DNA of 25,866 bases from the NCBI GenBank assembly GCA_003427395.1, contig BFEA01000036.1:3885867-3911732 (forward strand), read 5' to 3'. The stretch comes from Chara braunii. Lineage: Eukaryota; Streptophyta; Charophyceae; Charales; Characeae. Every line of letters begins with the position of its first letter. Within the stretch, counting starts at the first letter, position 1. Under the pieces are notes generated by a model. It was not told the origin of the DNA, searched no databases, and saw nothing but the letters and a program-made list of their open reading frames with translations. Shown here in pieces: positions 8,983 through 19,066 of the stretch. The translations under genes and the position numbers were made by a program.

Positions 8983-10016
8983 AGTGTCAATCTTAACTAA
9001 ATAGTAACCTAGTGGAGGGCTAATTTAAGGCAAGCTTAACCTCTTACCCGGAAAAGGATCAAATTACTATCAATGAACCTATCTTTGTAACATAAGCACG
9101 TTGAAGTTTTTCTTGCAAGGCTATAACGCATATACATATATATATCGGTTGTGAGATAGTCGTATGAATAAGCGAGAGAAGGAAGAAGGTAATAAAAAAA
9201 TGATTTGTCATAGTATTATATCTTTTAACACACTATAACCATGATGATTTGTTCACTAAGGCCATGGCGTAATTATATTTTTCAGGATAGAGAGGCAATG
9301 ATGGATTGTAAGGGATGAAATTACTATATAATAGTATAAATTACTAGAAGTTTTAGGGACCCGCTTAGACATAAAAAAAATTCTTAAGGATAAGGGTCAA
9401 TTTCTTAAAGGAGTCGCAATTGTATCTTTCATAACCTAAGTTCTTGATTCCTTTCATCGTTTATAACCCCTTGTATGGTGTAATGTAATCGGCGAGTTAA
9501 GGATGCGAATCAAATGACCAATGCAATCTTTTCATGAAATACTATCTTGGTGAATATGTGTTTTTGACCCTAAATCTTCGGTTATATCAAAGTCATCACT
9601 TGGGAGTATCTACGAGGGTCTCGGAAATCGGAGTTGTGTAGCAATATGTCTCATGTTAAAAAGTGGGGTAACAACATTAACTTGTCTCTACAGAGCGGTT
9701 CCCTGTAAAGGATAACCACCGCCTCCACCTGCTTCATCTCCTTCTCCGTTATCATTGTCACTTTTGCCCCTCTGCATGGAGCAGCCACTACAATGTGGTA
9801 AAGAAGTAATTTAAAATTAAAAAGGAAGAAAGGAGACTCTAGAAGGTAGTCGAATAATGCTAAGAAGGAATAAAAAGAAGTTCAAACACATGCAGAAGAT
9901 AAGTAAGGGCGTACTCACAATGAACAAACATTTAGTTAAACTTGACAAATTTCATTAATATCACGAAATTCGCCGCCCCGAAAAAAAACGGTATTTCTTC
10001 GTATTTTTTTATCCTC
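8983..10016. other. AT-rich intergenic DNA, no gene recognised
   Basis: No supported gene, RNA or repeat. Contains short TATA-like runs (9131-9145) and nothing to anchor them to a transcript. Confidence 0.5.
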
Positions 10017-10148
10017 ACGACATCAGACTATTGGTGGTCCGTCGTCCTGGGATGCTGGACCATCTGATCCACCTTGAGATGTATCTTGAGATGCATACGA
10101 TGGTTCGGTATCGTCGAGACTCCAGACCATCAATGGTCGACGTCGTGG
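10017..10148. repeat. Imperfect inverted repeat, ~130 bp
   Basis: ACGACATCAGACTATTGG at the left resembles the complement of the right end (ACGACGTCGACCATTGATGG read inverted), followed by GGTCC/GGTCT. Likely a small foldback element; arms have several mismatches. Confidence 0.45.
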
Positions 10149-10163
10149 GGTCAAAAAGGCGAT

Positions 10164-10240
10164 TGGCCTTTGGTTCAATGGTTAGAACACCAGTTGGAAA
10201 TGCGCATTGTATGAGGTTGCATGTTTAAAATTCCGCTGCC
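10164..10240 (+). pseudogene. tRNA-like segment (degraded tRNA or SINE head)
   Basis: TGGTTCAATGGTTAGA at 10171-10186 fits a Pol III A box and makes a D-arm (GTTC/GAAC stem). About 35 bases on, GTTTAAAATTCC is a weak B box. The anticodon arm does not pair and the acceptor ends do not match, so this is not a functional tRNA; a tRNA-derived SINE head or decayed tRNA gene are both possible. Confidence 0.35.
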
Positions 10241-10424
10241 CTGTGCACGGAGGCCTACGAGCGCTTTCATTGCGCACTGCTTTTCACACACCACACCTTG
10301 GTATAACGCATGGTGAGCTTATATCGACACTGCCTGTGCACCGCTGAAGGGGATTGGCCCATCGTTGTTGTAGGTCGGAGTTTGGTTGTAGGAGGTCTGC
10401 CTAATGTTGTTTGGTCCATGGGTT

Positions 10425-10566
10425 TTGGGTGTGGTCCACGGGCGGGAGGGGGGCGTAGTCCACGCGGGGGAGGGGGGGGTGGCGGGGCCTTAGTTATGTT
10501 GCCCAATGACAATAGGTTGGGTTTTGGCTGTGATACACGGGCGGGAGGGGGGGTGAAGGGGCCTTA
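10425..10566. repeat. G-rich tandem repeat, two units
   Basis: Two units about 95 bases apart each read GGTTTTGG(G/C)TGTG, ACGGGCGGGAGGGGGG and GGGGCCTTAG. Runs of four to nine G make the plus strand a G-quadruplex candidate. The third G-rich block lies inside unit 1. Confidence 0.8.
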
Positions 10567-11237
10567 GATAGGGTAGATAGAGGGTATGGATATAGGCCTG
10601 TTGGACGAGTTGCAGTTGTTGAGATAGTGTAACAATTGAGATGTTGGGCTGTGACAATGAGTTCAGATGGTTGGATTGTTCGAGTCGTATCGCCCGTGTA
10701 GAGTCCTGAACTCAGCGTTCGCCTTCCATCCCTGCTAGGGCGTAGATCAATGGGGTATTCCTAGAGTAGTCTGGGTACCATTAGGAGTTGCTTGTGCATA
10801 GAGGGGCCACCCGGGGAGTCCTCGACCTAGGGATGGTTGGTAGAGAGCTGGTAGATCAAGGTACTGCACACAGTCTGAGCAGGCTCTGCCCCGAAGTCTG
10901 CTTATCAACAACAAGGGATGAGTAGGTAGTAAGGGAGTTGTAGGTGGGCGGAGGTATGGTACTTACGATTCCCAAGGGTGGACTTTAAGGTTAGCTTGCG
11001 GGATCCAAGGACTGTGCTTTAGGGGCAAGATAGACGTCATCTCTAGGAAGGTGCTTAAGATGAACGAGGGGGAGGGCAAGGTTACCATATAGGTAGAGGG
11101 TGGTGGGTTGGTGGGAACATCGCACCTACTAGAAAGGAGGGTAGGGTCCCCCTTTAACTCCTCTAGTTGGGAAGCAGGGAGTAACCTATGAAACACCTGC
11201 GGACGCGTCCAAGGGGTCGAGATCGGAAGGCGGCCAT
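10567..11237. other. Intergenic DNA, no gene recognised
   Basis: G-rich plus strand without recognisable coding or RNA features. Confidence 0.5.
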
Positions 11238-11286
11238 ATTCATGTCCTCATCCGCGGCTGGCCTTGGCCGCGCCGCAGACATGAAT
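11238..11286. repeat. GC-rich hairpin
   Basis: ATTCATGTC and GACATGAAT arms (9 bp) enclose a second pairing block CCGCGGCTGGCCTTGGCCGCG. Total about 49 bases. Confidence 0.6.
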
Positions 11287-11340
11287 TTACACAAATTTTC
11301 CTGAATTAAATAATGGGTAAAAAATATATAGATATATATA

Positions 11341-11388
11341 TGGGGTTGTAGGGATTTTCAAGCCCTACAACCCCATTTTTTTTTTTTT
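11341..11388. repeat. Perfect 13-bp hairpin followed by T run
   Basis: TGGGGTTGTAGGG (11341-11353) and CCCTACAACCCCA (11363-11375) pair perfectly round a 9-base loop. A run of about 13 T follows at once, and TA-rich sequence (ATATATAGATATATATA) precedes it. The layout resembles an intrinsic terminator, but in a nuclear genome a small MITE-like hairpin is more likely. Confidence 0.75.
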
Positions 11389-11488
11389 GGAAACAAATAA
11401 TTTTTTTGAATTATAAAAAATAAAAAACAGAAAAGGTGGAGAAGAGAAATAAAAAAATAATTAATATATATATATATTTTTTAATGGA

Positions 11489-11695
11489 TGGGTGTGTGTG
11501 TGTGTGTGAACGTGTGTGTGTGTCTGCGTGTGCGTGTGCTCCCACGCATGTGTGTGTGTGTGTGTGTGTGTGTGNNNNNNNNNNNNNNNNNNNNNNNNNN
11601 NNNNNNNNNNNNNNNNNNNNNNNNNNNNNNNNNNNNNNNNNNNNNNNNNNNNNNNNNNNNNNNNNNNNNAGAGAGAGAGAGAGAGAGAGAGAGGG

Positions 11696-11728
<33 letters not shown>

Positions 11729-11734
11729 CCCACG

Positions 11735-11819
<85 letters not shown>
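11489..11819. repeat. Compound TG/AG microsatellite with assembly gap
   Basis: (TG)n from about 11491, N gap 11575-11669, (AG)n 11669-11693, then (TG)n to 11818. The island CCCACGCATGTGTGTG occurs on both sides of the gap (about 11541 and 11729), so part of the tract may be duplicated by the assembly. Translations across it are meaningless. Confidence 0.95.
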
Positions 11820-11824
<5 letters not shown>

Positions 11825-11844
11825 CGCGCGCGCGTGGTGCGTGG

Positions 11845-11934
11845 CGGGGGGGTGGGGCGACCCCTCCCCCACCAATCAATCAATCAATCAACAAAAAAAT
11901 AAAGCAAAATCGATTGAATGAATGAATGAATCAG

Positions 11935-11970
<36 letters not shown>

Positions 11971-12043
11971 CAACAACAAAAAAGAGCAAAATGGAATGAA
12001 TGAATCAATCAATCAACGGGGGGGGGGTGCGACTCCGCCCCAC

Positions 12044-12078
<35 letters not shown>

Positions 12079-12080
12079 CG
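11845..12080. repeat. (AATC)n compound repeat with higher-order duplication
   Basis: Several AATC tetranucleotide runs (11873-11892, 11936-11968, 12004-12016, 12043-12078) with GAAT runs between. A larger unit is repeated: a G run, then GCGAC/GTGCGAC, then CCCCACCAATCAATC occurs at about 11846 and again at about 12018, and GCAAAAT(C/G)G...GAATGAATGAATC occurs in both intervals. Confidence 0.85.
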
Positions 12081-13050
12081 AAAAAAAGGGAAAAAAAAAA
12101 GCGTTTTTTTTTTTGTTTTTTTTTTTCAATTATCTTCACTCATTGCCAAAACCCCCAACCCAAAAATTTATATTTTTTAATTTTTCTTTGTTTGAGGGGG
12201 TGGGGCTGGGGTTGCGCCGCCCCATGGCACTTCCCAAATCCCCAACCCCCCTCCCCATTGGCCGCCATGCGGCCGCAAAGTTGCACGATCGCGCAGACAT
12301 GTCCGCGGGGTCGCAGACCTGACCGCGGCCACGGACTTGGCCGCGCTTGGCCGCCGCCGAGGGAGATTCATAGGGAGTAACTACCTGCAGACGAGTTGGC
12401 TTCAATAGATTCGGGGTTACCTACGGTAGCACACCTGGGGGTGCAAGTAATTGGAACTCGTTAGGAGATGCACACACGCATATCCGTAAGACGGTCACAT
12501 GGCTGTAGGGTCGGCTCGCGATGTAGATGTCAACGTTGGAAAACTGGTTCTCTTTGGTAGGCTAGGAATCCCCATAGGCCGTCTAGGCAACTAGATGGAT
12601 GTGGGTTCAAGGCTAGACTGCCAGGCCAGGCATCTAACCTCTACAACAACCACCTTTCTGGGAAAAACAAAAAGTTAAAAAATCCTAAAAAACACTTTTT
12701 TTCTTTTTTTTTACCAACCATTTTGTGAAATTAATAAAAAATGTCAAGTTTAACCAAATGGCAGTTAGTAGGACTTTCCCGGATGTATGTGACCACTTTT
12801 CTGGGTGTGCCTGGATACACTCGACCACAATTACGTGCAGAAAGAAGTGGAAAAAAACACAATTGAAAGCATGCCCTAACCTTGGTGATGATTCCACAAA
12901 TGTGGCCAGGCGCAAAACGATGGGTTGAAACTGCAAGGACTATTCTCCACTTTACTTTTTTTTTTTTTTAATATATATGCGGGCGGCTCCCGGTTTTGAG
13001 TGAGGCATCACCGGCCTTTCTCTTTGTGTCTTCTAATAACATGGATTCAA
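12081..13050. other. Intergenic DNA with a GC-rich, CpG-rich patch
   Basis: 12200-12365 is markedly GC-rich with many CpG and GGCCGC blocks, but no open frame there has a recognisable product. The rest is mixed to AT-rich, with poly(T) near 12107-12126 and 12958-12970. Confidence 0.45.
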
Positions 13051-13130
13051 GCTACTTGGGGACATCCGTTAAAATTGGAACGATACAAAGAAAGAAGATT
13101 AGCATGGCCCCTCCACAAGGATGACATACA
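13051..13130 (+). pseudogene. U6 snRNA retropseudogene, copy 3 (3' truncated)
   Basis: Follows U6 from ACTTGGGGACATCCGTTAAAATTGGAACGATAC through AGAAGATTAGCATGGCCCC and CAAGGATGACATACA, then changes into an A-rich tail (TTTAAAAATAAATAAATAAATAAA) where the conserved 3' stem should be. The ACAGAGA box reads ACAAAGAAAGAAG, and GCGCAAGG reads CCACAAGG. No plant U6 promoter element or TATA box at the right spacing. The A-rich tail replacing the 3' end fits retroposition of a truncated or mis-primed transcript. Confidence 0.88.
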
Positions 13131-13252
13131 TTTAAAAATAAATAAATAAATAAACTCTAGGGTATAGACGAGAGGTCAAATCCATGGGTGTTAGGTTTGT
13201 GGTTTAGGCCCTTTAGGGTTTAGAATAGGGGCCAAAGGATTTCTAGGGTCGA

Positions 13253-13345
13253 GGTCCCTCTAGCAAAGAGGGTTGGATTTAACACCTGAATCTGGACAAG
13301 TTCCATGGTGAGATGCAGAAAAGCAGATCAATCCTGGTTTTCTAC
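13253..13345 (-). mobile_element. Half-copy of the foldback element found at 24.9 kb
   Basis: On the minus strand this reads GATCTGCTTTTCTGCATCTC...CCAGATTCAGGTG(T)TAAATCCAA...CCTCTTTGC, matching the right arm of the element at 24895-25042 nearly block by block. The opposite arm is missing. Confidence 0.7.
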
Positions 13346-13513
13346 ACCTTGCCGCATAACACGGCCATCTTCAGGGCACTCATTCCAATGCTCACTATGG
13401 GCCCATATTGTTTGTTTTTGAAAATTTCGACGAATTTCGCACCGAAATTGTTGGCGAAAACGACGAATATTTAGCCCCCCGTTAACTATCTCTCAGACTA
13501 AGGAGCGTCACTC

Positions 13514-14584
13514 AAGTAAGTTAGTTTAAAAGTTTTAAACACCTATGAAAATCACAACGTTCTCCGATTTGCACATTGCTCAAATATACAAGACACAACA
13601 AGTCACACCATGCGGATAGAGAAAGGGAAGGAGGACAAGGAGGGGAGGAAGAAGAAGAAGAAAGACAAGAAGAAAGGGAGAAGAAAAAAGACAAACATGT
13701 GTCCCGAACTCGACTTCATTTGAAAATAAAAACATGAAGATGAAGCGAAAACCGAAATTCTTGCATGCGTTATAGCCCGACCGGTTTCACCTGGTCTGCC
13801 AACTAGGATCATTAGAGGCCTAAGTCGGTTTGAAAAACTACTGTTTGTATAGGCCTATATACTACCAAGAACTAGTAGAGCAGTCATTAGTCAACTTACA
13901 GTCCGTAGCCTGATCAATTCGTCACGTTCACATTATCACCCAAACGTCGAAGGTTTAAAACCGTACTGCCAAAACACTAAAAACAAAACAGTGAATTCTA
14001 TAGACTGTCGATATCCAAAAAATGCAAAAAATGACAGATCACGGGATCAAACTTCGACGACCAGATTAACCAACTAAAAACTCTAACTACGAAAGTCAAA
14101 AGTGAAGGAAAAAACAGAACGTTGCTGAAGGTACAGACCCCCTCGTCATATTTATGTTACTACCCAAGCGTCAACGTTCATAATCTTACTCCCGAAACAC
14201 CAAAACTGAACCGTAGATTGTAGAAACCACCGACATTCAAAAAACACCTTCTTGAAGATACAAACCTCTTAGTTTCATTCATGTTATTGCCCAGACGTCG
14301 AGAGTTTGGAACCTTACCACCGAAACACGATAACCGAACCATGGATTCTAGAAACCGCCAATATATAAAAGAAGCAACTAACAAGTCTCTAAGTCGAACT
14401 TCCAAAAGGGTTATTACCATAACCAACTAGGTTTCTAAATATAAAAAAACAAACAAAACAGAAACGAAAAACAGCAATCAAAACCTAGCCACACATCAAA
14501 AACTACCTGGTCAGCAAACATTCTGCAGAGATACACAGCCCGAACCCACAACACGGATGGTACAAAACAGACCCGCTAATACGA
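13514..14584 (-). repeat. Downstream pseudo-LTR of the Penelope-like element
   Basis: Collinear with 19067-20136. Starts (plus strand) AAGTAAGTTAG and ends CCGCTAATACGA. Contains a GAA-rich tract (13649-13690), the mutated hammerhead (13774-13824), the palindrome TATAGGCCTATA near 13848-13859, and three diverged internal subrepeats beginning near 13932, 14156 and 14283 (each CCCARRCGTC, then AACC, then CGAAACAC-like, then ATTSTAGAAACC). It has a 17-base segment (near 13906-13922) that the upstream copy lacks. Confidence 0.9.
13774..13824 (-). ncRNA. Mutated hammerhead ribozyme remnant
   Basis: Homologous to the hammerhead at 19319-19370. The core CUGAUGA reads CTAATGA, changing the essential G5, and stem II has a mismatch (CCTAG opposite CCAGG). 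GAAAC is kept and the stem III region is the palindrome ACCGGT followed by C, the likely ancestral minimal stem III and cleavage site. Predicted inactive. Confidence 0.7.
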
Positions 14585-15870
14585 AGGTCTCAGAAAACGA
14601 CCCCAATTCGTCAGCACCGGTAACCATTCCTTCCATCGACCTGTCAATTTTCTGAAATTTTTTATCACAACTTGATCAAAGAAGTCATTGGGATAACCCC
14701 TTTTCCATAGTTTGTGCTTCAAAGAGAAGAGAAAGGGAAAGACCATCCCATCAATGGATGAATAAGTTTTAGCTCGGTGAAAGAAAGAGGTGGCCACAAC
14801 CATCTTCTGTTGACGGTTGGTAAAAGACACATAATCCTGGATGCTCTGAAACGCAAGCTTACCATTCACATCTTCCCTTTGATTTTTAGTGACTGGGAAG
14901 AACATTACACTTGTCTTCCCTTCGAAAACTTTGAGAATACAGTCGAGAAAATCTCAACAGCAACCATCGTTAGTCTTCTCTAGAACTAAATTGTTATTGT
15001 AACAGTGACTGAAGGACTCAATGAGTTGTAACCCCTTCGCGCAAGAATCCTTATCCTCTTTCCTACAAATCACTAAAAAAAGGACATCGTCGACTGATCT
15101 AATTCCGTGGAAAAGCTTCTAATCTCCATATAAACTGGACAAAAATACAAACTCATTGAAGACACATAACAAGCAAGCCAACGCCGGACTGGATGACTTT
15201 CCAATTGGAATTTCAATTTCCGGACGCAGTAGCCGACCAGCCGCCTTAACGTAGTTATGACCAAGTTCGAAACAGATGAAGTCAACGATCAAAGTAAGTG
15301 GAATACACTTCCATCCTATTTCATTTTGCCCTCTTTGCAGTTTGACACCCCTGCCTTGCTTCTTAACCAAGACTCCTGTCACACCACATTCCAGCCAGAA
15401 AAACACTACTCATTCTAACTCCTTCATGATCGAATTGTGCCGCAAATATGAAAACATCTCCTTGATATCGAAGGAGGTCCCCACAATCTCATCATTCTTT
15501 GTCAACCGCTTATTGACAGATTGGATAGCAGCCAACAAACCATCAGCAGATCGAAGATTCAAGTTCGAACCTTTCGGGAGAGACTATAATAAAGTATTAA
15601 GACAACGAGAAATCACCTTACCACCAACAGCAGAACACTTAGGATACAAGGGGCAAATCGACCTCCAACATGTGACATCCTTATGCTTAGGAATCCAGTA
15701 GGCTTCACCAAACTTACCCTGCTTCTTCGATGCACCAACCCGGAGTAACCCACGTTTGACATACTCATCCTTGCAGTTGCTCAACACAGCCTCGTCACTA
15801 TCCTGACACAAAGTGAAAGATGGTTTCCCAAAGAAAAGTTTCTGCATACCATCTTCGTAAATCAACAGAC
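14585..15870 (-). pseudogene. Reverse transcriptase domain of the PLE (broken)
   Basis: Sense order: a template-contact region AYWIPKHKDVTCW (about 15671-15711), catalytic motif A FDIKEMFSYLRH (about 15437-15475), motif B IPIGKSSSPALAC (about 15172-15213), and catalytic motif C SVDD (15087-15098). A C-terminal segment with LWKRGYPNDFFDQ and KLTGRWKEWLPVL resembles the thumb of PLE-type RTs. Both motif A and C aspartates survive, but V replaces the usual aromatic before DD. Two in-frame stops (15119-15121 and 14954-14956) break the reading frame from motif B onward, and frame changes separate motif A from its neighbours. The protein would act in target-primed reverse transcription of the element RNA. 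Confidence 0.85.
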
Positions 15871-17120
15871 AAGAGACAAAGATGTCATCAGAGTTATGAT
15901 CTATTATACTACACACAAGACCGCTCAGAAGAGAACGAAAGGAGAAAACTTCATCTTCCCATACAAAGTTGGAGTGTGGGTCGTATATCCTCACGAGACA
16001 AAAGACCAGGATCTACAGTCAGTAAGGAGGGATGAGATTGAAAGGCTGGGAGCAGTTGCAAACGTAGATTACGTTGTCTGTTCGTGTGTTTCCTCGGAGC
16101 AGTTACAAACGTAGATTACAAAACGCACGATCCTTGGAAGGTCGTACAACGTTCTTGGAATTTTGCATGAACGGTGGAAATAAAGAGTCAACGTCATTGA
16201 TCCGAAAAGCGACATGACCGTTAGTACGGGGGAGGGAACCCTCCGAGGAAACACACGAACAGACAACGTAACCCAACCTCGAAAACTTTCAAAAATTGTG
16301 AACAAGGTCACCCACAAACAATTTTTTGCGGCACACTACTCCCATCATCGAGTCACATGCGGTGAATGAGCATCCCTTTCAATTGTTCCAACGCTGTGGA
16401 ATGTTTAAGCTTGCAACAACATTCGCACACAACCTCCTGATCTTTGCTTTGCAGATATGATCATCATAAATAATTTTGACATCCAATCTCTTCCTAACTT
16501 GGATCCTAAATCTGGTCAGGATATGGTGAGATAGAAGGCATCGTGAACGAAATCGGGATCGCTTCTCACTAAATGTACGAACAACTGTATAAGCAACAAT
16601 CGAACCATCAAAACTCCAAAGCTTAAGGTCACAACGACTCACAGGATTGTTCAAAAAAATAGATAGCGGGGCTTTCAAAAACAACGAACGACTCAAGAAG
16701 GACACGACAGGATCAAACAAAAGGGTAACACCACTCTTAATCCAACCAAGAGTATGGCGCAACTCTTTTTTACCAAATTCAGAACAAACCAAGCTACCTC
16801 CGAACAGCGTTCAAGGGATTTTTCAGCGGTCAACCAACCGACTGCCGCCAGCACATGTGACCACGACACAATGCTTAACCTGAGTGCAACAGTGTTGAAG
16901 GATTTTGATCAAACTGACAGCAGAGAGGCCCTCGGTGGAATGAAGCACACAAACAGACCCACCAACGTTGACCGAAATGCAAGGACCAATCACCTGGTTT
17001 CTGGCCACTCGCCGTTTCTCCCCAAGTCTTTCTCTCAACCCCTTCCTACATCTCCTTGTCCTCTTTGGCTTGTCCCGAGTATTTAGAGTAGGCGATAACA
17101 ACCGAATGAAGAATTTATCA
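15871..17120 (-). pseudogene. Linker region between endonuclease and RT of the PLE (broken)
   Basis: Fragments in several minus-strand frames. A very basic stretch (KPKRTRRCRKGLRERLGEKRR, about 17015-17080) follows the GIY-YIG part and could bind nucleic acid or act as a nuclear signal. A 137-residue open stretch at 16379-16792 and an 82-residue one at 16069-16317 are likely element protein, but I recognise no named domain. Placement between two PLE domains is the main evidence. Confidence 0.6.
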
Positions 17121-17124
17121 GTCT

Positions 17125-17496
17125 CTAACACATCATCAGTGGAACATCAACAGATCGGTATGATGACGTCTGTATGAGTACCGCATTGGTATAATTTTTT
17201 GTTTCGTAGTTCCCCCACGACAACTTTTGACTAACAAGATCTGAAGATCGATAGACGTGTTCCCTCCAACGTGAGTAAAGATTCCGTTGAGTACTGCCTA
17301 TACAAAGATGTCGAGACCATGACGAAGCCAAAGCATAAATCACAGACTCTTCCCACTCATCAACCCTTTCAACGTGAGATTGTGAGAGACAATGAAAAAA
17401 GAAATCGCAAAGCTTCGCACCCCAGGATATTTCTCCACATACAATAAAACCACAGACAACCAGAGAAAAGAGAAGGTTGACAGTCTTACATCGCAA
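17125..17496 (-). pseudogene. GIY-YIG endonuclease-like domain of the PLE
   Basis: A 123-codon open stretch with VIYAL at residues 52-56, CIGST at 65-69 and LYSRWREHV at 73-81. This matches the spacing of the GIY and YIG strands and the following helix with the conserved Arg in GIY-YIG nucleases (canonical form GIY...YIGST..L..R..EH). The Tyr of YIG is Cys here, and G of GIY is V. In PLEs this domain nicks the target to prime reverse transcription. It lies about 1.4 kb upstream of the RT in sense direction. N-terminal hydrophobic residues 7-22 are probably an artefact of the open frame rather than a membrane segment. Confidence 0.7.
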
Positions 17497-17523
17497 GAAA
17501 TCACGAGACAGAGATTAGCAATT

Positions 17524-19003
17524 CGCCACAGTAGTGTCGCGTCCGGGCGTGACCCTAAGAAGTAGCAGAGTCATGCCCGTCACTCGGTTCTGAATTGTTC
17601 TCACCATCGTCAGTCACTTTGACCACGGAATCGTCCTTACCTTTATCCTTGTCACGACTACCTTCTTCAAAAACCCTTCGTTGTTCGTCTTTATGCTACT
17701 TCCTCCTTTGTCGGATCCAAAGTAGTGTAATCAACACCCTCCTTGTCGCGGATTCCCATGATTTCATCATTTTTCAGAAGACAAAGTTTCTTCCGTTCCT
17801 CACGAAGATGGGCATCGCGGACGTTAATCCGAGCAACCGGAGTAGCCATAGTGATACCCTTGTCCTTCCTTGCAAAGGTCCTGTTGCATCGTCCATCCTG
17901 GTTTTCAGAATGGCACCCCGGGTTTTTCTTCCAGTCTTCAAACGCGCCATGACCTCCATAAGACGATCAACCTCCTCCTCATTCTGCTGTCAAGCATTGA
18001 CTTCTCGTAGCCGCATGACCTTCAACAATTCCACTTCCTGTTGGTGTCGTTCGACTATCCATTTAATCTGCTGATTAACCACACATGGAGAAACCGTCGT
18101 AGTGGCCTTGGCCTTGAGTCTTGCCTCAGTAGTGGGTGTACCACCAAATTGGCACCAATAGCCACGTTGCCTCGCTTGTTCCCCGGTCTCAAAGCCGTGC
18201 ACCTCCATACCTCGACAGTGGCCTCCGCTTGTTCACACTGCCTCTGTAGCGCTAGAATGACATCTTCCAAAGAAGCGAGCCTCTTATCCATAGCTACCTT
18301 GACCTCGGCTTGCTCCCTTCGAAGTCGAGCAAGTTCTTCAGCCTCACTGAGATGCCTGCTGACTGTGGCGGAAGTGCTGGTATCGTCACGACTTTTCAAT
18401 CGCTCCACCCCAGCACGCAGCTTTGAGACCTCGTTGTTCTCGCTAGACTTCTGCTTGCCCTTTAGATCGCGTTGCAAGTTGCAACTCCTCGATCTGCAGT
18501 TTTAAGTGACTGATAACGCCATGGTCCCCAGTCTTCCTTCCATTAACAGCCTCGCACACCTTGTCCAGTTTGGTCGACATTTCCCTGTGCATTTGTGATT
18601 GAAACTCTCACGTTGTTTTTATCCTTCTCTCTTCGTTCTTCTTCTTCCCATTCCCTCTGTTTACGCTCATCTTCTTCTCGTTGTGCCCGCTCCCTTGCTT
18701 CCTCCGCCTCATGCTTACTATTAATCTTGCCGACGATCTCTTCTAAGGTGGAGACCCTCCTACCCAGTTGAGATCCGCTACCAGTGCCGTTGTACTGATT
18801 AGGGTATTACGGAACTATCGTACCCACACCAGCAGCAGGGACAGTGAGAAGAGGTGTGGCAGGCACAGTCGCATTGCTAGCAGATGGTTGTACGTCGTTT
18901 AACCTACGATCCGGTAGAGGACAGTATCTAGAGATATTACCGGGTTGTCCGCAGTTATAACAAGATCGAACACAGGCACGTTCGGGTTACCGTTGGACGC
19001 CAT
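17524..19003 (-). pseudogene. Gag-like N-terminal region: zinc knuckle and coiled coil (broken)
   Basis: Candidate start ATG at 19001-19003 (MASNGNPN), then after a frame change a zinc knuckle at 18921-18962: CYNCGQPGNISRYC, where the usual His is Asn, so metal binding is doubtful. A same-frame stop follows at 18807-18809. Then come charged helical stretches (KHEAEEARERAQREEDER; MSTKLDKVCEAVNG; a coiled coil SEAEELARLRREQAEVKVAMDK at about 18300-18365; RPGNKRGNVAIG) and near 17764-17820 DAHLREERKKLCLLKND. At least three frame changes are needed to join them. The architecture suggests an RNA-binding, self-associating product, possibly the N-terminal part of the same polyprotein as the RT. Confidence 0.7.
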
Positions 19004-19066
19004 CGTTCAAATAGTCGAAGCCACACAGCCGTAGTATCACCTCTACGTCGGTTACACCGCGTGATA

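Noticed and set aside
11341-11388. Rho-independent terminator
   Set aside because: The window is eukaryotic nuclear DNA with no upstream gene; kept only as a structural hairpin.
11411-11925. Long Cys-Val, Thr-His and Arg-Glu open frames
   Set aside because: Pure microsatellite translations, spanning an assembly gap of N.
12560-12630. GGGTTCAAGGCT as a tRNA B box
   Set aside because: No A box at suitable distance and no cloverleaf.
13196-13225. TTTAGGG telomere-like units
   Set aside because: Only one clear unit; too few for an interstitial telomere array.
13840-13865. TATAGGCCTATA palindrome as the partner strand of a closed stem I (type III hammerhead)
   Set aside because: The register leaves no NUH site before the stem, and stem III would not pair; the type I arrangement with GGGCTA after GTA fits better.
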